Below are positions 19,560 to 28,990 of a DNA stretch of 64,000 nucleotides, in pieces; the first letter of the stretch is position 1; each line of letters begins with the position of its first letter. The stretch is taken from NCBI RefSeq assembly GCF_900156745.1, contig NZ_LT707065.1, forward strand, positions 1,922,001 to 1,986,000. The letters run 5' to 3'. Source of the DNA: Achromobacter sp. MFA1 R4 (lineage in GTDB: Bacteria; Pseudomonadota; Gammaproteobacteria; Burkholderiales; Burkholderiaceae_B). The notes under the pieces were generated by a model, which worked only from the letters and a program-made list of their open reading frames with translations, was not told where the DNA came from and did no database searches. The translations under genes were made by a program, and so were the position numbers.

Positions 19560-20357
19560 ATGCTCATCGCACAAATCACCGACCTGCATATGCGCAGCCC
19601 TGGCGACAAAGCCTACGGCATCATCGACCCGGCGGCCTTCATGACTCCGGCGGTGCAGGCGCTCAATGCCCTGACGCCGCGTCCCGACTGCGTGCTGATC
19701 ACGGGCGACCTGACCGACCTGGGCAAGCCGGTGGAATACCAGGCGCTGCGCGATCACCTGCAGGCGCTGCAGATCCCATATTTTCTGCTGCCCGGCAACC
19801 ACGACGACCGCGCCGAGCTGCGCGCCGCCTTCCCCGACCATGCCTACCTGCAGGAAGGCGGACAGTTCATCCAGTACGCGATCGAGACCTACCCCTTGCG
19901 CATCCTGGCGCTGGACACCGTGGTGCCGATGAAGAGCCACGGCGAGCTCTGCCAGGAACGCCTGGACTGGCTGGCCGAGCGCCTGGCCGAGCAGCCCGGC
20001 CGCCCCACGCTCGTGCTGATGCACCATCCGCCGTTCCTGACCGGCATCGAACACATGGATGACATCGGCCTGCTGGCCGGCGGGCCGGAACTGGAGCGCA
20101 TCATCGCGCGGTATCCCAACGTGGAGCGCGTGCTGTGCGGCCACCTGCACCGCACGATCTTCCAGCGCTTCGGCGGCACGATCGCCTCGACCTGTCCCGG
20201 CACGGCCCACCAGCTCGCGCTGGAACTCGGCCCGCGTCCGACGCTGCAGTACATCATGGAACCGCCCGGCTACCAGTTGCATTGGTGGCAGGGCGGCAGC
20301 CTGGTCACGCATCACGCCGTCATTGGGGATTACCCCGGCCCATATCCGTTCGGCTGA
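19560..20357 (+). CDS. Glycerophosphodiesterase-like metallophosphoesterase (GpdQ type)
   Basis: A 265-aa cytoplasmic calcineurin-like phosphoesterase. Binuclear metal motifs are visible: TDLHM (D8, H10), GDLTD (about 50), GNHDD (about 80), MHHPP (about 155) and CGHLH (about 195). The N-terminal DLHMRSPGDKAYGIIDPAAF and overall layout resemble GpdQ glycerophosphodiesterase more than CpdA cAMP phosphodiesterase. Position between a LacI regulator and an Ugp-like transporter supports hydrolysis of imported glycerophosphodiesters to glycerol-3-phosphate. CpdA-type activity on cyclic nucleotides remains possible. Confidence 0.82.
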   Translation: MLIAQITDLHMRSPGDKAYGIIDPAAFMTPAVQALNALTPRPDCVLITGDLTDLGKPVEYQALRDHLQALQIPYFLLPGNHDDRAELRAAFPDHAYLQEGGQFIQYAIETYPLRILALDTVVPMKSHGELCQERLDWLAERLAEQPGRPTLVLMHHPPFLTGIEHMDDIGLLAGGPELERIIARYPNVERVLCGHLHRTIFQRFGGTIASTCPGTAHQLALELGPRPTLQYIMEPPGYQLHWWQGGSLVTHHAVIGDYPGPYPFG

Positions 20358-20414
20358 ACCCTGGAAGACGAAACCCCGCATTGCCACGAATCCGTCATGT
20401 TTGCGCTGCACAAT

Positions 20415-20428
20415 GAAAAGGTTTTCAT
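20415..20428. promoter_or_regulatory. LacI-type operator upstream of the ugp-like operon
   Basis: TGAAAAGGTTTTCA is a perfect 6+6 dyad around a GG centre. It lies 45 bp before the ugpC-like start and matches the palindrome before the LacI gene at 18465-18478. Confidence 0.6.
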
Positions 20429-20472
20429 AACAGGCAACAATGCGGATCTAACAATTAGATCTACGAGACAGC

Positions 20473-21528
20473 ATGTCATCCATCGTTCTGGATAACCTCA
20501 CCAAACAGTACGCAGGCGCGGCCGCGATCCAAGGCGTGAGCTTCACGGTCCCGGCCGGCAGCTTCACGGTCCTGCTGGGGCCTTCCGGCTGCGGCAAGTC
20601 GACCACGCTGCGCATGATCGCCGGGCTGGACACGCCGACGTCCGGCACCATCCGCATCGGCGATCGCGACGTCACGCAGCTACCGCCGGCCAAGCGCCGC
20701 ATCTCCATGGTGTTCCAGTCGTATGCGCTGTTTCCGCACCTGTCGGTGCGCGAGAACATCCTGTTCGGCCTGAAGGTGCGCAAGGAACCCGCAAAGGACT
20801 ACGACCGGCGCCTGAAGCGCGTGGCTGAGCTGCTGGGCCTGTCCCACCTGCTGGACCGCAAGCCGTCGCAATTGTCCGGCGGCCAGCAACAGCGCGTCGC
20901 GCTGGGCCGCGCCGTGATTTCCGAAGCGCCGGTCTGCCTGATGGATGAACCCCTTTCCAATCTTGACGCGCAACTGCGCCACGAGATGCGCCGCGAAATC
21001 CGCGCGCTGCAGCAGAGCCTGGGCATCACCATGGTCTACGTCACGCACGACCAGACCGAAGCCATGAGCATGGCCGACCAGGTGGTGCTGCTGCGCGGCG
21101 GGCAGATCGAACAGCACGACACGCCCGATGGGCTGTATGCGCGGCCCGCCAGCGAATTCGCGGCGCGCTTCATCGGCACGCCGCCCATGAACCTGATCAA
21201 TCTGGCGCCGCAGGCGGGCGCCACGGTGATCGCCGGCACGCAGGGCCCCGCCATCGCGAACGCGCCTGCGGGCGCCGTGAAGCTGGGCGTGCGTCCGGAA
21301 CACATCCGCATCGACGGCGACGGCATCGCGGCCACCGTCGAAAGCGTGGAGTACTTCGGCGCGGACTCCATCGTGGTGTGCCGGATCGGCGACACAAGCG
21401 GCGTGGCCGTTCGGGTCGGCGGCCATCTGCGCGCCAGCGCCGGCGAGTCGCTGCGCCTGTCCTGGCCGGACGGGCAACAGCATTTCTTTGCCGCCGATTC
21501 GGCGGTCATCAACACCGACGGGCGCTAA
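20473..21528 (+). CDS. ugpC: Ugp-like ABC transporter ATP-binding protein
   Basis: A 351-aa MalK/UgpC-type ATPase that energises sugar or glycerol-3-phosphate uptake. Walker A GPSGCGKST (residues 36-44), Q-loop, signature LSGGQQQRVALGRA, Walker B VCLMDEPLSNLDA and H-loop VTHD are all intact. A C-terminal TOBE regulatory region follows. It is first in an ATPase-binding protein-permease-permease operon. The Ugp assignment rests on the adjacent GpdQ-like gene and on the binding-protein type; other sugars cannot be excluded. Confidence 0.88.
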   Translation: MSSIVLDNLTKQYAGAAAIQGVSFTVPAGSFTVLLGPSGCGKSTTLRMIAGLDTPTSGTIRIGDRDVTQLPPAKRRISMVFQSYALFPHLSVRENILFGLKVRKEPAKDYDRRLKRVAELLGLSHLLDRKPSQLSGGQQQRVALGRAVISEAPVCLMDEPLSNLDAQLRHEMRREIRALQQSLGITMVYVTHDQTEAMSMADQVVLLRGGQIEQHDTPDGLYARPASEFAARFIGTPPMNLINLAPQAGATVIAGTQGPAIANAPAGAVKLGVRPEHIRIDGDGIAATVESVEYFGADSIVVCRIGDTSGVAVRVGGHLRASAGESLRLSWPDGQQHFFAADSAVINTDGR

Positions 21529-21534
21529 GAAAAA

Positions 21535-21595
21535 TGGCCTCCACGCTGCGCCTTCGGCTTGCTGCCCCCCGAGGAGGCGGTTTTTACCTTGGAAC
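21535..21595 (+). repeat. Intergenic palindromic element between ugpC and ugpB
   Basis: GCCTCC and GGAGGC flank a CG-rich segment containing an inner GCGCCTTCGGC stem, followed by GGTTTTTACC. I recall similar elements scattered between genes in Achromobacter/Bordetella genomes. It could partly terminate transcription and lower expression of the genes downstream of ugpC, or mark an old insertion. No second copy is in this window. Confidence 0.4.
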
Positions 21596-21640
21596 GGCCC
21601 GGCGGTAAAAACGCCCATTACACAGAAAAGGAAACACAAC

Positions 21641-22936
21641 ATGCGACGCATCGTACTGAAGACCCTGGCCGCCAGCCTGGCCGCCGCCTGCCTTTCTCTG
21701 CCTGTGCAGGCGCAGAACAAGCCCGTCGAGGTGGAGTTCTATTACCCGGTCGCCGTCGGCGGCCCGATCACCAAGATCGTGGACGACATGGTGACGGAGT
21801 TCCAGAAGGAAAATCCGAACATCAAGATCAAGCCGATCTACGCCGGCTCGTACCAGGACTCCATCGCCAAGGCGCTGACCGCGCTGAAGGGCGGCACCCC
21901 GCCGCAGCTCGCGGTGCTGCTGTCGACCGACATGTTCACGCTGATCGACGAGGACGCCATCGTTCCCATTGACAGCCTGGCCAAGAGCGACGCCGACAAG
22001 AAGTGGCTGGGCGGCTTCTATGACGCCTTCATGCAGAACAGCCGCTCCGGCGGCCACACCTGGGGCGTGCCGTTCCAGCGTTCGACGATCGTCATGTACT
22101 ACAACAAGGACCTGTTCAAGGCCGCCGGCCTGGATCCCGAGCAGCCGCCCAAGACCTGGGCCGAGCTGGTCGAGTACGGCAAGAAGCTGACCAAGCAGGA
22201 CGCCTCGGGCAACACCACCCAGTGGGGCATCGAGATCCCGTCGGGCGGCGCGTTCGCCTACTGGCTGTTCCAGGCCCTGACCACGCCCAACGGCGCCATC
22301 CTGATGAACGAAGCCGGCAACGAGGTCTACCTGGACAAGCCGGAAGTGGTGGAAGCCGCGCAGTTCTGGCGCGACCTGTCGGCCAAGCACAAGATCATGC
22401 CCACCGGCACGATCGACTGGGGCACCACGCCCAAGGACTTCCTGGAAAAGAAGGCGGCCATGGTGTGGACCACCACCGGCAACCTGACCAACATCCGCAA
22501 GAACGCGGACTTCCCGTTCGGCGTGGCCATGATGCCCAAGCAAAAGCGCGGCGGCAGCCCCACCGGCGGCGGCAACTTCTACATCTTCAAGAGCGGCACG
22601 CCGGAGCAGCAGCAGGCGGCGCTGAAGTTTGCGCAGTGGGCCACCACGCCCGAACGCGCGGCCGACTGGAGCATCGCCACGGGCTATGTGGCCGTGACGC
22701 CGGCCGCCTGGCAAACCGAGAAGATGAAGAAGTACGCGCAGGAAGTGCCGGCGGCCACCGTCGCGCGCGACCAGCTGGAAGTCAGCGTGGCGGAATTCTC
22801 GACGCATGAGAACCAGCGCGTCACCAAGACCCTGAACGACGCGCTGCAGGCGGCGCTGACGGGTTCCAAGACGCCGCAGCAGGCCCTGACCGACGCGCAG
22901 CGCGAATCCGACCGCATCCTGCGTTCCTACAAGTAA
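21641..22936 (+). CDS. ugpB: Ugp-like ABC transporter substrate-binding protein
   Basis: A 431-aa periplasmic binding protein. A Sec signal peptide (MRRIVLKTLAASLAAACLSL, cleavage after ..PVQAQ) precedes an extracellular solute-binding family 1 fold (VEVEFYYPVAVGGPITKIVD and TWGVPFQRSTIVMYYNKDLF segments). These segments resemble UgpB. ATG 21641 is preceded by AAGGAAA. It delivers substrate to the permeases encoded directly downstream. The ligand is probably glycerol-3-phosphate or a glycerophosphodiester, by context. Confidence 0.88.
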   Translation: MRRIVLKTLAASLAAACLSLPVQAQNKPVEVEFYYPVAVGGPITKIVDDMVTEFQKENPNIKIKPIYAGSYQDSIAKALTALKGGTPPQLAVLLSTDMFTLIDEDAIVPIDSLAKSDADKKWLGGFYDAFMQNSRSGGHTWGVPFQRSTIVMYYNKDLFKAAGLDPEQPPKTWAELVEYGKKLTKQDASGNTTQWGIEIPSGGAFAYWLFQALTTPNGAILMNEAGNEVYLDKPEVVEAAQFWRDLSAKHKIMPTGTIDWGTTPKDFLEKKAAMVWTTTGNLTNIRKNADFPFGVAMMPKQKRGGSPTGGGNFYIFKSGTPEQQQAALKFAQWATTPERAADWSIATGYVAVTPAAWQTEKMKKYAQEVPAATVARDQLEVSVAEFSTHENQRVTKTLNDALQAALTGSKTPQQALTDAQRESDRILRSYK

Positions 22937-22952
22937 ACCGACCGCACGCACG

Positions 22953-23828
22953 ATGAGCCGCTCTTTGAATGCGCTTTATGGCTGGCTGCTGTTGCTGCCA
23001 GCCATCGTGCTGCTCGCCGCCTTCACGCATTACCCGGCGGTGGCGACGCTATGGCACAGCTTTTTCTCCACGCCCAAGGGCGCGCGCCCGGCCCGCTTCG
23101 TCGGGCTGGAGAACTATGCGGTCATGCGCGACGACCCGGTGTTCTGGCAGTCGTTGTGGAACAACCTGTGGTTCGCCCTGGGCACCATTCCCACCTCGAT
23201 CGGGATCGCGCTGGTCATGGCGTTGTGGGTGAACCGCAACCTGGCCGGGCGCGGGTTCCTGCGCATGGCGTACTTCACGCCGACGGTGCTGCCCATGGTG
23301 GCGGTGGCCAACATCTGGTTGTTCTTCTACACGCCGCAGTACGGACTGATCGCGCAGGTGATGGGCTGGTTCGGCGCGCCGGGCCCCAACTGGCTGGGCA
23401 ACCGCGAGACGGCGCTGCCCGCGCTGATGCTGGTGACCGTGTGGAAAGAGGCCGGGTTCTTCATGATCTTCTACCTGGCGGCGCTGCAGACGGTATCGCC
23501 GTCCCTGCGTGAAGCAGCCATGCTGGAAGGCGCATCGCGCTGGCAGTATTTCCGCCGCATCCTGTGGCCGCTCCTGATGCCCACCACGCTGTTCGTGCTG
23601 ATCAATGCCCTGATCAACGCGTTCCGGCTGGTCGACCACGTGGTCGTCATGACGCGCGGCGGGCCCGACAACGCCAGCACCTTGCTGCTCTACTACATCT
23701 ACCAGGTGGGATTCAGTTTCTGGGACACGGCCTACGCCGCGACCCTGACCGTCGTGTTGCTGGTGGTGCTGGCGCTGACGGCGCTGGTCAAGTTCCGCTG
23801 GCTGGACCGCAGGACGCACTATCAATGA
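22953..23828 (+). CDS. ugpA: Ugp-like ABC transporter permease (first)
   Basis: A 291-aa inner-membrane permease of the MalF/UgpA type with six predicted helices. The cytoplasmic EAA loop reads EAAMLEGASRWQYFRRILWP at about residues 189-208. It overlaps the next gene by 4 nt (ATGA), indicating translational coupling. Confidence 0.9.
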   Translation: MSRSLNALYGWLLLLPAIVLLAAFTHYPAVATLWHSFFSTPKGARPARFVGLENYAVMRDDPVFWQSLWNNLWFALGTIPTSIGIALVMALWVNRNLAGRGFLRMAYFTPTVLPMVAVANIWLFFYTPQYGLIAQVMGWFGAPGPNWLGNRETALPALMLVTVWKEAGFFMIFYLAALQTVSPSLREAAMLEGASRWQYFRRILWPLLMPTTLFVLINALINAFRLVDHVVVMTRGGPDNASTLLLYYIYQVGFSFWDTAYAATLTVVLLVVLALTALVKFRWLDRRTHYQ

Positions 23829-24625
23829 AAGACAAGCTCGATACCCTGGGCGCGTGGGCGCTGGGCCTTCTGTGGATCCTGCCGCTGGCCTATGCAATGT
23901 GGGCGGCCTTCCATCCGCCTGCCTACGCGACCCGCTTCGACCTCTTCGCCCCGCTGACGCTGGACAACTTCGTGCGCGCCTGGAATGCGGCGCCGTTCCC
24001 GCGCTACTTCCTGAACACCTTCGTGCTGGTGACGATGGTGCTGGCCGCGCAGCTGGTGTTGTCCACCCTGGCGGGCTACGCGTTCGCGCGCTTCGAATTC
24101 CGGGGCCGCGACTTCGTCTTCATGCTGGTGCTGCTGCAGCTCATGATCATGCCGGACGTGCTGCTGGTGGAGAACTACCGGTCGATGAGCCTGCTGGGCG
24201 TGCGCGACACGGTGTTCGCCATCGGCCTGCCGTACTTTGCGTCGGCCTTCGGCATCTTCCTGTTGCGCCAGACCTTCAAGACGGTCCCGCGTGAACTGGA
24301 AGAAGCGGCCCGCATGGAGGGCGCGAACGCGCTGCAGGTGCTCTGGAAGGTGTACGTGCCGCTCGCCAAGCCGATCTACGTGGCCTACGGGCTGGTGTCG
24401 GTGAGCCACCACTGGAACAACTTCCTGTGGCCGCTGATCATCACCAACTCCGTCGAGTCCCGGCCGCTGACGGTGGGGCTGCAGGTGTTTTCTTCCACGG
24501 ATCAGGGCATCGACTGGTCTGTGATCACGGCCGCCACCCTGATGTCGGCCGCGCCGCTCCTGATCGCGTTCCTGTTGTTCCAGCGCCAGTTCGTGCAGTC
24601 ATTCATGCGGGCGGGGATCCGGTAG
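23825..24625 (+). CDS. ugpE: Ugp-like ABC transporter permease (second)
   Basis: A 266-aa MalG/UgpE-type permease with six hydrophobic segments and an EAA loop reading EEAARMEGANALQVLWKVYV. Its start codon overlaps the stop of the preceding permease gene (ATGA at 23825-23828). It completes the importer together with the ATPase and binding protein and ends at a bidirectional terminator. Confidence 0.9.
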   Translation: MKDKLDTLGAWALGLLWILPLAYAMWAAFHPPAYATRFDLFAPLTLDNFVRAWNAAPFPRYFLNTFVLVTMVLAAQLVLSTLAGYAFARFEFRGRDFVFMLVLLQLMIMPDVLLVENYRSMSLLGVRDTVFAIGLPYFASAFGIFLLRQTFKTVPRELEEAARMEGANALQVLWKVYVPLAKPIYVAYGLVSVSHHWNNFLWPLIITNSVESRPLTVGLQVFSSTDQGIDWSVITAATLMSAAPLLIAFLLFQRQFVQSFMRAGIR

Positions 24626-24654
24626 GCCAGCCGCCTCGCGCCGTCGCACCGCAC

Positions 24655-24681
24655 AAAAAAACCCGCCGAGGCGGGTTTTTT
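24655..24681. terminator. Bidirectional terminator between ugpE and the DUF gene
   Basis: An A-run, ACCCGC, loop CGAG, GCGGGT and a T-run form an 11-12-bp stem at 24656-24681. It lies between two convergent transcription units. Confidence 0.85.
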
Positions 24682-24704
24682 GCGTGTATCGGGCGGGGCG
24701 GGGC

Positions 24705-25022
24705 TCAGTACCCCACGGTGAGTCCGGGCAGGTCCACGGTGATGCGCGGCCGCTCCAGCGCCAACGCGAGGTTCTCGGCGAACTCTCCGGCTTCCTTTTC
24801 GTCGGTGGACAGGGTGTCGTAGCCCAGCGCATCGGCCACGCCCAGCACCTTGTCCAGCAGCAGGACCTTGCCGCTGGGACGCAGCGGCTCGCAGCCCAGG
24901 GTTTCCCAGGCGCCGTCGAACCAGTCGCGCGCCTCGGCCTGGCGTTGGGGAGAGGGCTCGACGTTCGCTGAAAGGTCCAGCGAACGCCGGGCGTCGAAAA
25001 CGATGGTGATGTCGCTGCGCAT
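24705..25022 (-). CDS. Small conserved-looking hypothetical protein
   Basis: A 105-aa acidic, soluble protein (begins MRSDITIVFDARRSLDLSAN) with no signal peptide, membrane segment or motif I can name. ATG 25022 is preceded by GGAG. It lies downstream of the DUF1840 gene on the same strand, but a terminator-like hairpin separates them, so it may be its own unit. Confidence 0.65.
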   Translation of the reverse strand: MRSDITIVFDARRSLDLSANVEPSPQRQAEARDWFDGAWETLGCEPLRPSGKVLLLDKVLGVADALGYDTLSTDEKEAGEFAENLALALERPRITVDLPGLTVGY

Positions 25023-25068
25023 GGAAAGCTCCGTCAGATGGCGTCAGGCCAGTAGGGTAGGCAAAAAA

Positions 25069-25093
25069 CGCCGGACAGATTGTCCGTCCGGCG
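25069..25093 (-). terminator. Terminator after the DUF1840 gene
   Basis: An 8-bp stem CGCCGGAC/GTCCGGCG with a 9-nt loop is followed on the minus strand by TTTTTTGC. Confidence 0.75.
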
Positions 25094-25101
25094 ACATATC
25101 C

Positions 25102-25449
25102 CTACCAGCCCCGCGACACTTCCCAGGTGACCTCGGCCCCCGCGGCCTGCGACTGGCGCATCATGTCCAGCAGGGGAAAGGCCCGTTCCTTCAAGCCCAC
25201 CATGCGCGCCATCGGGGCGACGGGGGCCTTGTCGTCGTTGTCCTCGTCGGCGCCTTCATGGGCGTGCTGGTACTCGTCGATCGCGCGTTCGATGCCGCTG
25301 ATGGCCGGCCCGAGCTGCTCCACGGTGAACACGCCGCGCTCCGGGATCTTGTCGCCGACCGGCTTGCCGGCCGCCTGCAGCAGCGCGCCGGCGTGGTCGG
25401 TCAGCATCAGGACTTCGGCCACGACCTTGGAGTGAAAAGTGATCAGCAT
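25102..25449 (-). CDS. DUF1840 family protein
   Basis: A 115-aa soluble protein beginning MLITFHSKVVAEVLMLTDHA. This start, an internal acidic linker (EGADEDNDDKAP) and the MVGLKERAFPLLDMM segment match DUF1840, a short betaproteobacterial family of unknown function. GGGAGA precedes the start. It has its own terminator at 25069-25093 and is divergent from argS. Confidence 0.82.
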   Translation of the reverse strand: MLITFHSKVVAEVLMLTDHAGALLQAAGKPVGDKIPERGVFTVEQLGPAISGIERAIDEYQHAHEGADEDNDDKAPVAPMARMVGLKERAFPLLDMMRQSQAAGAEVTWEVSRGW

Positions 25450-25717
25450 ATTTCAGTCTCCCACATTGATTACCTTACTTACATACACTACCGCAACGCC
25501 CCCGTGATGCCAACTGGCGCCCTCAAATCAACTATGATTCAGGGGATTCCCGTGACAGCAGGACCCGCGCCGGGCCTGAATCCGGCATGAGCGCGCCGGT
25601 TTGCCGGCCGCCTTCGGCCCGGACCCAGCGCCAGCCTGCGGGCGCGGCGCGTAATGCCGGCAAGCCGCAAGCGCCGTGCCGCCTTCGTCACTCACTCAAG
25701 AACCACGCCAGACGCCC

Positions 25718-27403
25718 ATGCTCCTCGAGCAACAAAAACAGCTTATCTCCCTGATCCAGGCCGCCGTCCTGCAAAGCCTGCCTGACGCCCAGCCCAACGT
25801 GCTGCTGGAGCGCCCCAAGGTTGCCGCCCACGGCGACGTCGCCACCAACGTGGCCATGCAGCTTGCCAAGCCCGCGCGCCGCAATCCCCGCGAACTGGCC
25901 CAGGCCATCGTCGACGCCGTGATGGCCAACCCGGACGCCGCCGCGCTGGTCGAGAGCGCCGAAGTGGCCGGTCCCGGCTTCATCAACCTGCGCGTCACCC
26001 CGGCGGCACGCCAGGCGGTGATCGCCGCGGTGGCCGAGCAGGGCGATGCCTTCGGCCGCGCCCCGCGCCTGGGCGACAAGATCCTGGTCGAGTTCGTCTC
26101 GGCCAACCCCACCGGCCCGCTGCACGTGGGCCATGCCCGCCAGGCGGCCTTGGGCGACGCCCTGTGCCGCCTGTACGACGCCGTCGGCTGGGACGTCACC
26201 CGCGAGTTCTATTACAACGACGCCGGCAACCAGATCAACAATCTGGCCATCAGCGTGCAGGCCCGCGCCCGCGGCCTGAGCACCGATTCCCCCGAATGGC
26301 CCGAAGACGGCTACAAGGGCGACTACATCGTCGACATCGCCCGCGACTTCCAGGAAGGCAAGACCATCCAGGCGTCCGACGGCGAGCCCGTCACCGCCAC
26401 CGGCAACATCGACAACCTGGACGACATCCGCGCGTTTGCCGTGGCCTATCTGCGCCGCGAGCAGGACCTGGACCTGCAGGCTTTCGGCCTGGCGTTCGAC
26501 AACTATTACCTGGAAAGCTCGCTCTACACGTCCGGCCGCGTCGAAGAGACGGTCAAGGCGCTGATCGCCGGCGGCCACACCTACGAGGAAGGCGGCGCGC
26601 TGTGGCTGCGCACCACCGAACTGGGCACGGGCGACGACAAAGACCGCGTCATGCGCAAAAGCGAAGGCGGCTACACCTACTTCGTGCCGGACGTGGCCTA
26701 TCACAAGGCCAAATGGGAACGCGGCTTTCACCGCGCCGTGAACATCCAGGGCAGCGACCATCACGGCACCGTGGCGCGCGTGCGCGCCGGCCTGCAGGCG
26801 CTGGAAGAGGGCATTCCCAAGGACTACCCGTCCTACGTGCTGCACAAGATGGTCAAGGTCATGCGCGGCGGCGAAGAGGTCAAGATCTCCAAGCGCGCCG
26901 GCAGCTACGTCACCATGCGCGACCTGATCGACTGGGTCGGCCGCGACGCCGTGCGCTACTTCCTGATCCAGCGCCGCGCCGACACGGAATTCGTGTTCGA
27001 CGTCGACCTGGCCCTGTCCAAGAGCGACGAGAACCCCGTCTACTACATCCAGTACGCCCACGCGCGCATCTGCTCGGTCATCAACAATGCCGGCATGCCG
27101 GCCGCCGACGTGGCCCAGGCCGACGCCGCGCTCTTGACCGCCCCGACGGAATTCGCGCTGATGCAGCGCCTGGCCGAGTTTCCCCAGGTGGTGGCGCTGG
27201 CCGCCCAGGACCTGTCGCCGCACCACATCGCGTTCTGGCTGCGCGACTGCGCGTCGGACTTCCACGCCTGGTACAACGCCGAGCGCGTGCTGGTCGACGA
27301 CACCGCGTTGAAGCTGGCCCGCCTGCGCCTGGCCGCCACCACCCGCCAGGTGCTGGCCAACGGCCTGGCCCTGTTGGGCGTTTCCGCGCCCGAGCGGATG
27401 TAA
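25718..27403 (+). CDS. argS: Arginyl-tRNA synthetase
   Basis: A class Ia synthetase that charges tRNA-Arg. The 561-aa product has the N-terminal Add1 domain, the HIGH-type motif [17 protein letters not shown] (about residue 130), a KMSK-type loop VKISKRAG and the C-terminal DALR anticodon-binding domain. ATG 25718 is the first start consistent with family N-termini. It precedes a SPOR-domain gene by 9 nt, followed by dsbA. Confidence 0.97.
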   Translation: MLLEQQKQLISLIQAAVLQSLPDAQPNVLLERPKVAAHGDVATNVAMQLAKPARRNPRELAQAIVDAVMANPDAAALVESAEVAGPGFINLRVTPAARQAVIAAVAEQGDAFGRAPRLGDKILVEFVSANPTGPLHVGHARQAALGDALCRLYDAVGWDVTREFYYNDAGNQINNLAISVQARARGLSTDSPEWPEDGYKGDYIVDIARDFQEGKTIQASDGEPVTATGNIDNLDDIRAFAVAYLRREQDLDLQAFGLAFDNYYLESSLYTSGRVEETVKALIAGGHTYEEGGALWLRTTELGTGDDKDRVMRKSEGGYTYFVPDVAYHKAKWERGFHRAVNIQGSDHHGTVARVRAGLQALEEGIPKDYPSYVLHKMVKVMRGGEEVKISKRAGSYVTMRDLIDWVGRDAVRYFLIQRRADTEFVFDVDLALSKSDENPVYYIQYAHARICSVINNAGMPAADVAQADAALLTAPTEFALMQRLAEFPQVVALAAQDLSPHHIAFWLRDCASDFHAWYNAERVLVDDTALKLARLRLAATTRQVLANGLALLGVSAPERM

Positions 27404-27412
27404 CATCGGTTC

Positions 27413-28129
27413 ATGGCAACCAAGCGCAAACCTACCCGCCGTTCCTCCGGCGAAAGCGGCAGCACCCTGTACGGGGCGCTGGCCGGCCTGCTGATCGGCC
27501 TGATCGTCGCCGCCGTCGTCGCGTTCTACGTCACCAAGGCCCCCGTCCCCTTCGTGGACCGGGCCAGCCGCCAGGGCGATACGGGCAAGCTGCCCGATCC
27601 GCGCAACGCGCCGGACCCCAACGCCGGCCTGTACGGCCGCGACGGGGCGGCGGGCGCACCGCCCACCGGCCCCACGGCCACCGCGCCGGCGCCCCTGCCG
27701 GGCGCAGGCACCCCGGCCAAGGGCGACGAGACACCCGCCAAGCTGGACGACCTGGGCGCGCTGATCGCCACCCTGCCCACCTCCCGGGCGCCAGCCGCCG
27801 CCCCGTCCGCACCGCCAGCCAACGCCTCCGGCTCGTCGCCCACGCCCATCTCGAAGGCCGCCCCCGCCCCCGCAGCCAGCAAGCCCGCCCCCGCGGCAAC
27901 GGGCACGTACTACCTGCAGGCAGGCGCCTTCCGCGGCGAAAGCGACGCCGAATCGCTCAAGGCCCGCATCATCCTGCTGGGCCTGCCGGTGGCGGTGCAA
28001 AAGGCCGAACTCAACGGCAAGCCCATCAACCGCGTGCGCGTGGGTCCGTTTGCCCGCCTGGACGACATGAACCGGGCCCGCGGCCGCCTGGGCGAGAACA
28101 AGATCGAAACCGCCGTGGTGCGCCAGTAG
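27413..28129 (+). CDS. SPOR-domain (FtsN-like) cell-envelope protein
   Basis: A 238-aa bitopic inner-membrane protein: short basic cytoplasmic tail, one helix (YGALAGLLIGLIVAAVVAFY, about residues 19-38), a long Pro/Ala-rich periplasmic linker and a C-terminal SPOR domain (about 163-235, starting YYLQAGAFRGESDAESLKAR). SPOR domains bind denuded septal peptidoglycan, and this layout is that of FtsN-like division proteins. It is probably co-transcribed with argS. Confidence 0.9.
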   Translation: MATKRKPTRRSSGESGSTLYGALAGLLIGLIVAAVVAFYVTKAPVPFVDRASRQGDTGKLPDPRNAPDPNAGLYGRDGAAGAPPTGPTATAPAPLPGAGTPAKGDETPAKLDDLGALIATLPTSRAPAAAPSAPPANASGSSPTPISKAAPAPAASKPAPAATGTYYLQAGAFRGESDAESLKARIILLGLPVAVQKAELNGKPINRVRVGPFARLDDMNRARGRLGENKIETAVVRQ

Positions 28130-28208
28130 GCGCGTCCGGCGGATGGTGTTGCATTGAACTAATCCGGCCCCGGCCCTGTCTGTAGCCTTTTATTCAGGAA
28201 CCTCATCC

Positions 28209-28841
28209 ATGCTGTCCCCCAAGCTCATCCGCATCCTGGCAGCCGCCGCGCTGACCGCCACGGCGTTCTTCAGCCCGGCCAGCCACGCGCAAGGCGCCCA
28301 GCAGTACGTGCCGATCAATCCGCCGCTGCCGTCGGACACCCCGGGCAAGGTCGAGGTCCTGGAATTCTTCGCCTACACCTGCCCGCACTGCGCCGCCATG
28401 GAACCCATGGTCGAAGACTGGGCCAAGACCGCCCCGTCCGACGTGGTGCTCAAGCAGGTGCCGATCGCCTTCAATGCCGGCATGAAGCCGCTGCAACAGC
28501 TCTACTACACGCTGCTGGCCCTGGACCGTCCGGACCTGCACCCCAAGGTCTTCACGGCCATCCACGGCGAGCACAAGCGCCTCTTCGACAAGAAGGCCAT
28601 GGGCGAATGGATCGCAACCCAAGGCGTGGACCGCGCCAAGTTCGACTCCGTGTTCGACTCGTTCAGCGTGCAGACCCAGGTGCAGCGCGCCAACCAGCTG
28701 GCCGACGCCTACCGCATCGAAGGCACCCCGTCCTTCGCCGTGGGCGGCAAGTTCATGACCTCGCCGGTCATGGCGGGCAACAGCTACGAAGGCGCCTTGA
28801 AGGAAGTGGACAAGCTGATCCCGATGGCGCGCGCCAAGTAA
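28209..28841 (+). CDS. dsbA: Thiol:disulfide interchange protein DsbA
   Basis: A periplasmic oxidase that introduces disulphides into exported proteins. The 210-aa precursor has a signal peptide ending near SHAQG, a thioredoxin fold with active site CPHC (TCPHCAAME, about residues 60-68), the inserted helical domain and a cis-Pro segment GTPSFAVGG. It lies 79 nt after the SPOR gene. Confidence 0.95.
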   Translation: MLSPKLIRILAAAALTATAFFSPASHAQGAQQYVPINPPLPSDTPGKVEVLEFFAYTCPHCAAMEPMVEDWAKTAPSDVVLKQVPIAFNAGMKPLQQLYYTLLALDRPDLHPKVFTAIHGEHKRLFDKKAMGEWIATQGVDRAKFDSVFDSFSVQTQVQRANQLADAYRIEGTPSFAVGGKFMTSPVMAGNSYEGALKEVDKLIPMARAK

Positions 28842-28863
28842 TCCGCGCGACCCCCGCATGCCG

Positions 28864-28900
28864 AACGCCCCGAGCCTTACAGGCCGGGGCGTTTGTTTTC
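28864..28900 (+). terminator. Rho-independent terminator after dsbA
   Basis: A 9-bp stem AACGCCCCG (28864-28872)/CGGGGCGTT (28885-28893) is followed by TGTTTTC. Confidence 0.8.
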
Positions 28901-28990
28901 AGGCGTCATTCAGCTGTTCAGCCAGAAGGTCGGGCTACACTTCCCCCATAAAAATCGCCGCATCGACGGCATCAAACGGGTGGAAGACAA

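Noticed and set aside
25688..28000. A 770-codon minus-strand open frame opposite argS and the SPOR gene
   Set aside because: Same reason: an antisense shadow of argS with no recognisable protein family.
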